Assembly: GCA_015847255.1 (NCBI GenBank)
Contig: JADLZK010004608.1
Span: 62,001-126,000 of the forward strand
DNA length: 64,000 nt
Source: Hyparrhenia diplandra
Taxonomy: Eukaryota; Streptophyta; Magnoliopsida; Poales; Poaceae
Direction of reading: 5' to 3'
Numbering within the stretch: position 1 is the stretch's first letter; each line of letters starts with the position of its first letter. Position numbers and translations under genes: made by a program. The notes under the pieces were generated by a model. That model did no database searches. It was not told the DNA's origin and saw only the letters and a list, made by a program, of their open reading frames with translations. Shown here piece by piece: positions 31,161-41,258 of this stretch.

Positions 31161-32675
31161 GTCGGAGTCACAAGCAATAAGGAGACATATACGCACGTGC
31201 ACGCAGAAGATTAATTCTTCAGCGCGCCCCACGCATAGTTCTCACATCACATGCTTCAACGGTTATAGTGGAGCATGCATGCATCGGTCTAGCGCATCAT
31301 CGGCGGTGAGATTGAGTTGCTTGTGTCCATTAATCCACCAAACCCGGTCTAGCATCATCTCTCGGTGCCTCAATCCCGCTCTCAACAGACAACAATGATG
31401 ATATGTTTTTGATCGTGCTCATGATTACCAGAGTAATCATGTTTATGAGAAGAAGAACTCAATTAGTCTGCATCCCTGCCCGGTAAGCAGGCCTTAAACG
31501 TGCTGGAAAAATGACATCCAACTCCAAAGATATTTTTGGAGTAGGCCAGCAGGGTAATGCATGCGTTTCTGTTATTGGCTGCTGTGTCCACATCCTTTAA
31601 TTTCCACCTCATTTGCACCTGTTCAACGTGCATTATATATAAATAAATAAATAAATAAATATAAAATCCCTTTGGTTTTGCCACTATGGTAAGAATTAAT
31701 TTAAAAAAAACATTTGGGGGGCCACATTGTAGAAAAAAATCAAAGTGTATAATTGACAAGAAAGCAACGAGTTGTTTCCACAAGTGTGCATGACGTTCAT
31801 ACTACAGTTGCCATTATGACGGCCGGAGCTGCGTTTTGCATTAGTTCGTTGGCTACAAGTTCACAACTCTTTCAGAAAATAGTTAGAAACTTGTAGCATG
31901 CATATATAGCTTGTTCGGTGAGAGATTTGTTTTGTTTTTAGCTCTTTCCTTCCGTTTCGTAGTATCTCCCATCGACCCTTGAAGTCGTCCCTCGCGTTCG
32001 CACGTGTGTTGTTTCATCATATAACTGGGTAGAGTCGTTGCTGTCGTTTTATTTTTTTGAATACACGATGGCCTAGAAAGCAATCGATCCAGCTTGTTTA
32101 TTTTTTTTTTTTTTTCTGTAAACCGAATGCGGAAGCAATATGTTTGGTTTTTTATCCAGCTTGTTTCGTAGATTATGTGTAGATTGTTTAAATTCTAAGT
32201 AATATGTTTGGTTTTTTATTTGTAAACTTCATTGAAACTCTCTGTCTAAATTTTGTCCTCTTCTCAGTCTTATGATCGAAACTAGTTGTTGCTTGATTGC
32301 TCTATATATCAGGAAAGGACAGCCTACTTTTTTCCTCTGTCGTTTGTAGAGTACTTAGATATATACGCCACGTCCATGTCATTTTTTAAAAAAGGGAAGG
32401 ACAATTGAATTATATCTCTAATGGATTTACTCATTAGAGAAAAAAATGTAGGATAAATTAAACATCTTAAATGTGATAAATAAAAATATACAAAATATTT
32501 TTAAAATGTAACAATATAACTATTTTATATTGAAATAGGAATATAGTAAAACCTAAAATATAAGGAGATGAAACAACACAAAATGAAGTTAAAATATTTC
32601 ATACATCAGTCACCATTATCGAAAGAGAAAATAAGGAGATGGTTGAAGAAAGAAAAAAAACCAGAAATGGAATTA
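31161..32675. other. Intergenic region without recognisable genes
   Basis: It holds the second half of the shared segment (31176-31256), an (AAAT)n microsatellite near 31640-31662, poly-T runs near 32098-32115, and AT-rich sequence to 32675. Short ORFs have no family resemblance. Confidence 0.45.
31640..31662. repeat. (AAAT)n microsatellite
   Basis: Five to six tandem AAAT/AATA units. Confidence 0.85.
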
Positions 32676-32684
32676 AATGTAGTA

Positions 32685-33608
32685 GGAAAAAGTCACATTC
32701 CCTCCCCAACTATCAGAAGTTCACTTTTCCTCCCTCAACTCCAAAAACCGGACAAACCGCCTCCCTCAACTTTTCAAACCATACATTTTTCCTCCCTCTA
32801 GCGGTTTTGAGGGCGGTTTTGCTACAGTAACCGCGGGTTTGGTACAGTAACCATGGTTTGCTACAGTACCAGCACCTTTGCCTTTCTTTTTTAAAAAATT
32901 TTGGTTGAATCTTTGAAAAAAAACATAATAAATCATAGAAAAATCATAAAATAAAAAATCTGATTTTGTTGGACTCCACATGAGTAGATCTACACAGTGA
33001 ATATATAATATGATATGCTTTAGTACAAAGTTTTTGCTATGAAAGTTTTGTCTTTTTCTTTTTCATTTATTTGGCTGAATCTTTGAAAAATCATAGAAAA
33101 TCATAAAAAATCATAAAATAGAAAATCAATTTTGTTAGACTCCACATGAGTAGATCTACACAGTGAATATTTAATATGATATGCTTTAGTATAAAGTTCT
33201 ACACGGTGAATATATAATTAATTAAAATAATTCGTAGCTGCGGCTTCTATAATTATTTTGTTGAACTAAAGTATACCATATTATATGTTCACTGTGTAGA
33301 TCTACTCATGTGGAGTCTAACAAAATTAGATTTTCTATTTTTTAATTTTTGTGTGATTTACTATGATTTTTAAAGATTCAGATCGGATTTTTTTAAAAAG
33401 GAAAAGGCAAAGGTGATGGTCTTGTAGCAAACCATGGTTACTGTACCAAACCCGCGGTTACTGTAGCAAAACCGCCGTCAAAACCGCTCGAGGGAGGAAA
33501 AATGCATGGTTTGAAAAGTTGAGGGCGGCGATTTGTCTGGGTTTTGAAGTTAAGGGAGGAAAAAAGTGAACTTCTGTGATAGTTGGGGGAGGAATGTGGA
33601 CTTTTTCC
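32685..33608. mobile_element. Foldback Mutator-like element with 9-bp target duplication
   Basis: The termini are GGAAAAAGTC(C)ACATTCC and the reverse complement GGAATGTGGACTTTTTCC. AATGTAGTA lies at 32676-32684 and at 33609-33617. A 9-bp duplication is the Mutator-superfamily signature. The arms stay complementary over more than 400 bases each (for example GCAAAGGTG... and CACCTTTGC...; ACATGAGTAGATCTACACAG and CTGTGTAGATCTACTCATG), leaving a centre near 33235. The left arm also holds a direct duplication of about 130 bases (about 32890-33030 and 33069-33200). No transposase or captured gene is seen. Confidence 0.9.
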
Positions 33609-33617
33609 AATGTAGTA

Positions 33618-34264
33618 TACTAGGTCGGCCCATAATGATACTGCTGGGGTAGGAAAAGAAATAGCAAAATGGGCCATTTGAAAAAGGCCGCAAAATTAGC
33701 CCACCACAGCCCGTAACGGAGGAGGCATCCGGCCGGCGCTTTGCTTTCCTCCCACCACTAGCAGTAAGCGAAGTGTGCCACTGTGGACTTGTGGCGTCCT
33801 CCCATTTACTCAAATTCCAATGTTACAATAATCCCATAAAATATATGCAGTTAGACAATAAGAAGAATTATTAGCATGAAGCTTGTTTCAAAGTCTTGTT
33901 TGAACTACACATAATTGTTTGAATTAAGTTGTGATTTGTCAAATAATGGCCGTGAAGTTCTCTTGGACCTTGAAAAGTGGGCCTCCTGCAAGCTCTGCTT
34001 GCAGGCCGGCCGTTTCAAGCGGACATAATGTTTCATGTTTGTATCAGATTATTACAACACAATATCCCCTCGAAAAAAGATTATTATTATTATTTGAAAA
34101 ACAAAAAAGATTATTATAATTAACACAATAAAACGAATAGTGTTAGTATAGTCTATCAAGTCAAAGATGGCACGCAAATGCCGAGCATACTTTGGAAATT
34201 CTTGAACAAATTTTCCGGAATTGTGTTGTCTCAGGTGTTTTAAGGCTATTGAACACCATCTCAA
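33618..34264. other. Intergenic region without recognisable genes
   Basis: Short ORFs only. A short AT-rich stretch with ATTATTATTATT lies near 34080. Confidence 0.4.
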
Positions 34265-34329
34265 CAATACAAGCCTGGTTGATGCTCAAAAAAAAAAAAA
34301 AAAAAAAAAAAAAACCAATACAAGCCTGG
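34265..34329 (+). mobile_element. Tiny poly-A insertion with 14-bp flanking duplication
   Basis: CAATACAAGCCTGG is present at 34265-34278 and again just after an A-run at about 34316-34329. Between them are only TTGATGCTC and about 27 A residues. This is what an extremely 5'-truncated LINE or SINE retroposition would leave. Confidence 0.6.
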
Positions 34330-34398
34330 CAATAAGTGGGTCACCGCTGGCAAATATGGTAGGGCCTTTCCAAGGGTTAGCTCTGAATTCTCTGTGAT

Positions 34399-34490
34399 GC
34401 TCTATCAAACACTAAAAAAATACTTTGCCTAATAAGGAGAAGTTGTTTTTTTTAATTAAAGATGTGTTGGTAGTGATCCAGATTTCCATA
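34399..34490. repeat. Direct repeat of part of the Ulp1-like region, copy 1
   Basis: CTCTATCAAACACTAAAAA, TTTGCCTAA(T/G)AAGGA and GTGTTGGTAGTGATCCAGAT recur at 35108-35205. This copy is more decayed. Confidence 0.85.
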
Positions 34491-34739
34491 CAAATACTTT
34501 GAGATGATAAAAATTATATGATTCATGAAATACTTACAGCATAAATAATAAAAATTATAAATAATTATCAGGAAATAACTTGTTTTCGACGAGATCCACG
34601 ATATTGTCAAAATATTGACAAGGCATACCTGGACAAACTGAAAAGAGTACTTGAGTGTTGGCGGGTATGCGATACAACATTAAAGATTGTAGCAATGTAA
34701 GTTATGTTTTTCTGTATTACTTAAAAGTCTAATTTTAAT

Positions 34740-35313
34740 TTGTTTACCGCTCAATGCCTATATTTTTTTACAGATTCTACTGCCATACTATCGAGGCGGC
34801 ATATACATTTATTTATATTGGACTTGAAAAACGAAACTGTGCATTTTATGGATCCACTCTTCCATCATGCTACGAGGGTTTTGCTCAAGAAGATTTATAT
34901 AAAGCTACATTCCACACTATTTTTAATAGGTTCACTCTCGCCATGGCTCTAACCAATCCCCATTTGAAGAACAATATTCGGCAATGGAAGGAAATTACCC
35001 AACATGAGTAACAAAGTTACTGATAATAAACACCGGTAAACATTTGCAATAACTCTCAACTTTGATATCTAAAAATGTAGTTATTTGAACTATGTTTATC
35101 TATGAAGCTCTATCAAACACTAAAAATGCTTTGCCTAAGAAGGAAAAGGTGTTTTTTTATGAAGGATGTGTTGGTAGTGATCCAGATTCCCTTACAAATA
35201 CTTTGGACAAGATTTTATCAAGAAACGATTTGGGTGATGATTCAGAATTACTTTATGAAACCGTAAGAAAAATTCTTAAAAATATGTCTCATAAAAATCT
35301 GAACTTTTTGTGA
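34740..35313 (+). pseudogene. Ulp1/C48 protease-like gene fragment
   Basis: The frame 34740-34952 gives HIHLFILDLKNETVHFMDP, resembling the H-(W/I)-x-L-x-V-x-D-L-K...D-P/S block around the catalytic His and Asp of C48 (Ulp1-type, SUMO-protease-like) domains. A neighbouring frame continues with FHTIFNRFTLAM and the segment 35092-35313 reads ALSNTKNALPKKEKVFF and later ILSRNDLGDDSELLYETVRK. The catalytic Cys region is not seen, and the frames do not join. Such fragments are often carried by Mutator-like elements in grasses. Family call is moderate, and no working protein is expected. Confidence 0.5.
35108..35205. repeat. Direct repeat of part of the Ulp1-like region, copy 2
   Basis: Better-preserved copy of 34399-34490. 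It lies inside the open frame 35092-35313. Confidence 0.85.
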
Positions 35314-35929
35314 GCACGCTGAGACCAACTTAAATGAGAGTTTTTACCACGCTTGGAATTAATATGGACCCTCCATTTGGTCTGATCCAATGGTTAAAAA
35401 GCTAGAGGAACCAAATAGGAGGAACCAAGTGGCGGTAGGAACCATAGTACAAGAACTGAATTATAATAAATATTGAAGGGTATAATGGTTTTTAATTTGA
35501 TGAGAGCCGCCCTCCCTTCCTTATCCTTTCCTTCCATCACGGCGCACGCCGTCGGCGAAGCTGCAAGGCCACTCCGCGTGCGGCGACTCTAGCGGCCTCG
35601 TCGACCCACTCTACACGGCCGCTCGACACCCTCGTCGAACACACTCCTCATCTCGCTCGCGGCTCCGTGGCAGCGGTAGCGGCGAGGCGGGGCGGAGCGG
35701 TGATGGAGGCGGCGGGCATGGCGATGTACGGCGGCGCGCCAGTGCGGTGGCGGCGGCGTGGGCGGGGCGAATGCCGTCGGGTGAGGCGGCGCGCAAGCCA
35801 TGGCGTAGTAAGACTGCGAAGGGCACGGGCGCCGTGCTCGTCTTCTTCAGCGCGCAAGCGCGAGACGCCGGCATCCATGTGGTTCAAGCGGCGGCGGCGG
35901 CGCCGTCGCGGGGGCATTAATTGGGCGGC
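35314..35929. other. GC-rich stretch without a clear gene
   Basis: From 35500 the sequence becomes very GC-rich with overlapping ORFs on both strands (for example 35667-36143 plus, 35648-35959 minus). GGC/CGG runs explain most of them. Only the end of this stretch shows a protein resemblance (next feature). Confidence 0.4.
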
Positions 35930-36104
35930 GGCGACAAAGCTGGTGTCGCCCAACGGCACCTTCGAGCTCGCCTTCTTTCACGCCGACCGGGTCCGGCGAC
36001 CCGTCGCGGCGGCTGGGCGTCATGTACGCCGCAATCCATCGAAAGCGAACCCGTGCCGTGGCGAGCTCGGCGCGGCGATCGTGGCGAGGGCGCGTGAAAT
36101 CTCA
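35930..36104 (+). pseudogene. S-domain (lectin) receptor kinase N-terminal fragment
   Basis: The plus frame reads ATKLVSPNGTFELAFFHAD, close to the start of the bulb-lectin (S-domain) region of plant receptor-like kinases (LVSxxGxFELGFF). A shift of frame then gives RRLGVMYAAI, fitting the following Y-(L/A)-G-I-W-Y block. The match ends a few dozen bases before element A inserts at 36105. Only a fragment with a frameshift remains. The lack of a signal peptide and kinase suggests a gene remnant or a captured piece. Confidence 0.4.
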
Positions 36105-36619
36105 TGTTTGGTTTTGGAAATTGATGACACACTTGTGGACTAATCCTTTGCTCTAAGTGATGACTATGAGATAGGATTAGATGGATGACAAGGAGCATGA
36201 TGATCATGAACATGGACGATGATGGTGGACATGATGGATCGTCAAGCTCGGTGATCGGCTTGAGAAGAACCAGGGAGATCAAGGCAAAGGTATCTTGATA
36301 GGGTTTTCCTTTTTAGTGATCAAGACACGATAGAGCGTGTGATCACATTATAGGATAGATAGCCGACTATCAAGAGGGAATGCCGCGACAATCCTTTGGT
36401 GAAGTGCTTCTAGGTCCAATTGACTTGCATATTGCATTTAGGACATGAGAGCACTAACCCGATCTTGCCTAACTTATCGACGTGCTAACATTGGTGATAA
36501 CGTGTTCATCTTCGACGTGTTGGCAACATATGGCAAGAGGCGAAGCAAGGTTGAAGCAAAGGCGACAACAACATGACGAACTTCGTTGTTTTCAGGGGTG
36601 ACGGACTCTCGATCGGCTG

Positions 36620-36960
36620 GAAGTTGACCGGAAGCACCGACCGGTGCGTCCGGTCGATGAGTCCGATCGGACTTCGGTAAGCCTTGTTTTCGATTGGTGG
36701 TGCGCGACGGCCGACCGGACGCACACACGGAAGCCTTGACCGGTGCGTCCGGTCGGTGAGTCCGATCAAAAGAACGAGTAAAAGGATGTTTTCGACATCA
36801 ACCCAGAAATCGGCCGGACGCATGGACGGATCCATCGGCCGGACGCACAAAGGCGTGTCGGTTTGTGGGCCGCTTGCATGTTGTGACCGGAAGCGGCCAG
36901 GACCCGCGGCCGGACTCATTTGGTGAGTCCGGTCGGTGCATCCGGTCACCCCGCAAAAGC
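36620..36960 (+). repeat. GC-rich CCGGTGCGTCCGGTCG repeats in LTR A
   Basis: Near-identical units lie at 36641-36669 and 36740-36767. Looser or inverted ones (GGCCGGACGCA, GAGTCCGGTCGGTGCATCC) follow to 36950. They lie upstream of the LTR TATA box, so they sit where an enhancer would. Confidence 0.75.
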
Positions 36961-36999
36961 ACATTTTGAAGGCCAACGGCTCTATCTCGTGGAGGAGGC

Positions 37000-37007
37000 T
37001 ATATATA
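37000..37007 (+). promoter_or_regulatory. TATA box of LTR A
   Basis: TATATATA after GGAGGAGGC, about 900 bases before the LTR end, with a C/T-rich start-like region after it. Confidence 0.65.
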
Positions 37008-37916
37008 TGGGTTTGCCCGGTTTCATAGTCTCTCTCTTGCACATTTGAACACTCTAACTTGCTATTGAGCTTGTGAGACTCCCTCCACTCATCTCCTCAT
37101 CACTAATTCGGATTCTTGGTGAGATTGAGAGTGATAGAAGTGCATTGCATCATCGGTTGCATCTAGAGGCACTTCATCCTTGGAGAAGCCGCGGGATTCT
37201 TGTTTTCTTGGGAATTTGCCCGGTTCCCTAGCGGCTTGGAGCAAGAGGCGGTGTTGAGCTCAAGTGGAGCTTGTTTGAGGCCACACCGGTGGTGATTGTG
37301 AGGGGTCGTTCCTTACCCCGCGGGGAGATTCGTGAAAGGAGCACTAGTGGATTGCTCGTGGCTTGTTGGACCCTCTCTTGTGATCGTTTGCTTGAGCTCC
37401 CATAGGGGATTTGGCACGGCCATTAAGCTTAGCATCGTCAAGTGAGTGTGTCGCCACAACGGTGACTTAGCATGCCGGCAAGCACGTGAACCTCGGTGAA
37501 AAATCATTGTGTCACTTGTTCTTGCTCGTTGGAGATTTCTTGGTGATCACGGTGATTGGCTACAACCTCGACACTACACCAGTGGTATTGTATTCTAGCA
37601 CCTCTTTGCATTACTTAGTAGCATATCTTGTTAGGGTGCTTAGTTGGTAGCTTGTGTAGCTTGCTTAGTCTTGTTTTAGCTCCTAGTGGTAATCTAGTTA
37701 GAATTGCTTGCTCACCTAGGAGTAATCTAGCGACATAGCCCTTGAGTGATCCTAGAGATATTAGAAATATCATCTCTTGCTTGTGGCTTGCATAGATAGC
37801 TTGTAGCACCGCTTATTTAGCTTCGCCATCTTATTTACTAATCCGGGTGCTTAGTGTTGTTGTAAGAATTTTTAATAGGCTATTCACCCCCCCTCTAGCT
37901 ATTAGGACCTTTCAAG

Positions 37917-37928
37917 TGGTATCAGAGC
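37917..37928 (+). promoter_or_regulatory. Primer-binding site of element A
   Basis: TGGTATCAGAGC, complementary to the 3' end of plant initiator methionine tRNA, two bases after the LTR end. This is the standard Copia arrangement. Confidence 0.92.
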
Positions 37929-37971
37929 TAGTCACCGTTATTTGAGTGGCTTAACATGCTACGGTGACAAA

Positions 37972-38102
37972 ATGGCGATGACTTTTCATGTCAACAACAC
38001 CAAGAAGGCGTCACCTTTCGATGGCACCAACTTTGCCTATTGGAAGGTGAAGATGACCGCACACCTCAAGTCAATCAATAGAGAAGTGTGGGTTGTGACC
38101 GA
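37972..38102 (+). pseudogene. Element A gag, first part
   Basis: The ATG at 37972 opens MAMTFHVNNTKKASPFDG and continues with NFAYWKVKMTAHLKS, the start of a UBN2/DUF4219-type Copia gag. It is cut at ACCGA (38098-38102) by the insertion of element B. Confidence 0.88.
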
Positions 38103-40199
38103 TGAAAGGTCCTAAATGGCTAGAGGGGGGGTGAATAGCCTAATAAAAAAATTTTACAAATTCACTAGAGCAACTTGTTAGTAAATAACAAAACGTAAAT
38201 GCGTTTGCTCTAGCTCTACTTGTCGGCAAGCCACCTATAAACAATTCTAGTTGCTAGAGTCTCTAATTCACACAAATGGCTAAGTCACTACTTTACCAAC
38301 TAGGTGAAAGAGCTAGATTACACTAAATAAGTCTAAGTAACTAGCAAGTCTACACAAACCACTCAAGCACAAGATATATAAATATAAAGTATTGCAAGAG
38401 AGGAGTAGAATGATATACCAACGTGTAGAGGCTAGTCAATCCAATCACCGGAAGATGATATCACAATATAGACAATGAAGCCAATCACCGGGAGACAACA
38501 ATCACACAATGGAGAGACACAAGATTTACCCCGAAGTTTACTTGAGCACCCGTCAAGCTACGTCTCCGTTGTGTCGACTTTCTCACGTGTGGGGGCAAGG
38601 TGGAGCTCACTCCTAGCCAAGTGCCTTTAGGCTACTTGCACCCAAAGCAAATGAGAGGTACCCAAGACACGAGCAATATATTAGAGTATAAATTTGGCAC
38701 TCCGCCAGAGAAGATCACAAACCCCTCACAAATCACCGGGAGGTGGGCAAGAACAATCACCGTCTCTTCCCAACCCTCTAACAATCTCCAAACCGTCTAG
38801 GAGTGGTGCTCTCCAAGAGCAATAAGAAATCCACAATTGCAATCACCACCTAGTGCCACAAATATGAATCCCGAAATGCAATGCACACTAGGTTTTCCCC
38901 AATCTCCTCTCAATAACTCAAATCCACCAACGAAGTGGAGAGGAGAGGGAAGCAATCCTCTTGGAGCCCTCAAATCGCTCTCTAGCACAAGCTCACTCGA
39001 TTAATTTCAGCTCAAATCAATAGATCGAGGGAGAAGAGGAGAGGAGCTCTTTTTTCTCTTGTTCTAGGGTTTGGAATGGGGGAAGAACGAGCTCCCTGTG
39101 AAAATTCGAAATGCCAAGAGAGAGAGTAGAGAGGTAAGTAGCTCACATATATACCAGCATGCTCTCAGACTCCCAACGGCTAGCAGCACAGGCTCTCCAC
39201 GCTCCTCTCCAACGGGCAGGAACGGCACGCTCGAGTGCTCTCTGTCTTTCTGGAACCGAGCGGCGGCGGCGGATTTTTGTTCGATGAAAAACGGATGACT
39301 GGGCGCTCCTTCGATGGCAGTCTGAAAAACGGACGAGATGGATCAACCCCATCGAACGGACCAGCAGCGCTCCTCCGCCTGGACTTCAGTAGGCCGGCCC
39401 AGCAGCTAGCGATGAACGGGCCCAGCAGCAGGACACCAGCGACCAGCAGCATCCCGAGGCCCAGCGTTGCACGTCGCCATTCCAATTATGAAAATTAGTC
39501 CATCGAACTAGCAAGCAAAGCAGGCAAGCTGCGTTCGGCAAGCAAGCTGCGTTCGGCAAGCTTCGTTCGGCAAGTTGGTTCGGCAAGCAAGCTTCGTTCG
39601 GCAAGCAAGCAACAAGCAAGGTGTTGTGTACGTGCATGCTCATATACATATACATGTATAGCATGTGTACATCACTTCTCTATTCTTTTTCTTTTCAAAT
39701 TTCTTTTCCAAATATTTTAATCAATTCTTGATCCAAATAATATGTCATCTCATCCAAAAATATCTCAACCTCTTGAGCATAATTAGATGACATTTTCTCA
39801 AATCATTTCCAAGGAGTTTCTCATCGAGTTGCCACGTCACTAACCCATATGCATATGCAATTTGAAATTCAAATAGGTGGCACTAGGTGAGTAAAGCGAT
39901 TATGATTTTCTCCTCTTTATAGTACGGTTATTTATTCTAAATCACTCACACCATCTATGGTGTCTTGAGTGTAAAGTCAAAATGGCCCTATGGATATACC
40001 TTTGCCTTGAGCCCATTTTGATCCTCGAAACCACTCCAAGTTGAACACTTGATCATCTTTTTAGATCACCGCGATCCATCCACCATGACCACCGCGCACC
40101 AACCTTCACTTGACCAATCTCCAACTAATCAAACACTTAGCATAGAGAGATTAGTCCTAGGATGTCACTAATTAGCCAAAACCAATCTAGAGATCTTCA
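38103..40199 (-). repeat. 3' LTR of element B (left, 2.1 kb)
   Basis: It begins TGAAAGGTCC and ends GATCTTCA in plus-strand reading. 39621-40199 matches 46699-47280 in the right LTR closely. 38103-39620 has no counterpart there. The TGAAAGGTCC end resembles the end of LTR A read backwards, so the U5-side wording is of SIRE type. Confidence 0.85.
39523..39620. repeat. GCAAGCAAGCTGCGTTCG minisatellite in LTR B
   Basis: Four to five units of about 12-20 bases (GGCAAGCAAGCTTCGTTC and shorter forms) lie exactly where the two LTRs of element B stop matching. Confidence 0.85.
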
Positions 40200-40214
40200 A
40201 TCTCCCCCTTTTTT
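40200..40214 (-). promoter_or_regulatory. Polypurine tract of element B
   Basis: On the minus strand AAAAAAGGGGGAGAT lies directly before the LTR start TGAAGATC, the place and composition of a plus-strand primer. Confidence 0.85.
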
Positions 40215-41258
40215 GGTAATTGGTGATAACCCACATAAAGATTTTATGATAAGATTATTTTTGAACTCATCATGGTTGTCCAAGCAATTTGCTCATGATT
40301 ATAGGTTTGGACAATCATCATAAGTTCGGTTTTGGTAGCATGAGCTCCCCTACATGTATGCCTAGAGTTTGGTATAGGCTTTGCATACATGTATGAATAC
40401 TGAAATTAGGGGAGTGAGCCATGTTACCAAAATGATGCTTAAGGTGAAAGAATGGACCTTTGAAGCGTGATACCAATCGAGTTGCGCTTTTCTCACCATA
40501 CAAGCATCAAGAGTAACTAGATATTTCATCAAAAACTCAAAGTACCTCGTGAGATCAAATTATAAGCATAGGTACTTGAATTTAGAGCGGAAAACAAAAT
40601 ATCTAGGTACCACCTAAGCATGCTAGTTGATCAAATATCAATCAAGGTACTACTAGCATACACCACACAAGCATGTATATATGGAATTTAAATACATGTG
40701 CAAGAGCAAGTCATATGTTAGTGCACAAACAAATGCAACAAATGGCTTATGAGCTTGCTCCCCCTACTTGTGTGCTTTCAAAAATTTTTGATCCCCGTCT
40801 AATCTTTATGCACTAATCTCTCCCCTTTGTCAACAATTGACATAAAAGGATTGATCGGGTTCTTTTGATATTGGAAAGACTAGTTTTCAAATTTGGTCAA
40901 ATTTGGATAGCTTGCCATACATGTAATTCGGTTTGAACCAAAGACAAGCTTCTCCACACCTCAAGAGAGGGTTATCATGTCTATGTTGAACCACATATTT
41001 GACAATATATCCAAATTCAACACTTGAGATTGCAAGCCCACAAGCATGTCATATGTCATCACTAGATCAATCAAGCATATAAAACAATAGTGATGGCATA
41101 CATACATTGAAATTCATTGCTTTTCCATGAATGCAACCTAAGGATCAAGTTGTATGTCTATATGATCTAACAAGTCCTTAGATATTATGATGACATGTCA
41201 AACAATTTCACCTTTGCTTTGGCTTGGTGGAGAGGCATGTCACATATGTGGGGTGCAT
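40215..41258. other. Non-coding region of element B between pol and 3' LTR
   Basis: About 1 kb, AT-rich, with several further short CTCCCC tracts (for example near 40346 and 40760). SIRE relatives may carry an envelope-like ORF here. None is recognisable. Confidence 0.6.

Larger units (their letters stand above)
36105..37914 (+). repeat. 5' LTR of element A
   Basis: It starts TGTTTGGTTTTGGAAATTGA and ends TTAGGACCTTTCA, directly before AG and the primer-binding site. The 1.81-kb length is usual for SIRE-type LTRs. Its end resembles the reverse complement of the left LTR of element B. Between about 36620 and 36960 the motif CCGGTGCGTCCGGTCG(A/G)TGA with GTCCGATC is repeated. Confidence 0.88.

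Noticed and set aside
35667..36143. 158-codon plus ORF as a complete gene
   Set aside because: Mostly arginine/alanine-rich translation of CGG repeats. Only its last part resembles a receptor kinase, and that part is frameshifted.
39386..39664. ORF coding repeated LPNEACLPN-type peptides
   Set aside because: It is the translation of the LTR minisatellite and has no start context or relatives.
40215..41258. Possible envelope-like ORF in element B
   Set aside because: No open frame of useful length or membrane segments was seen between pol and the 3' LTR.
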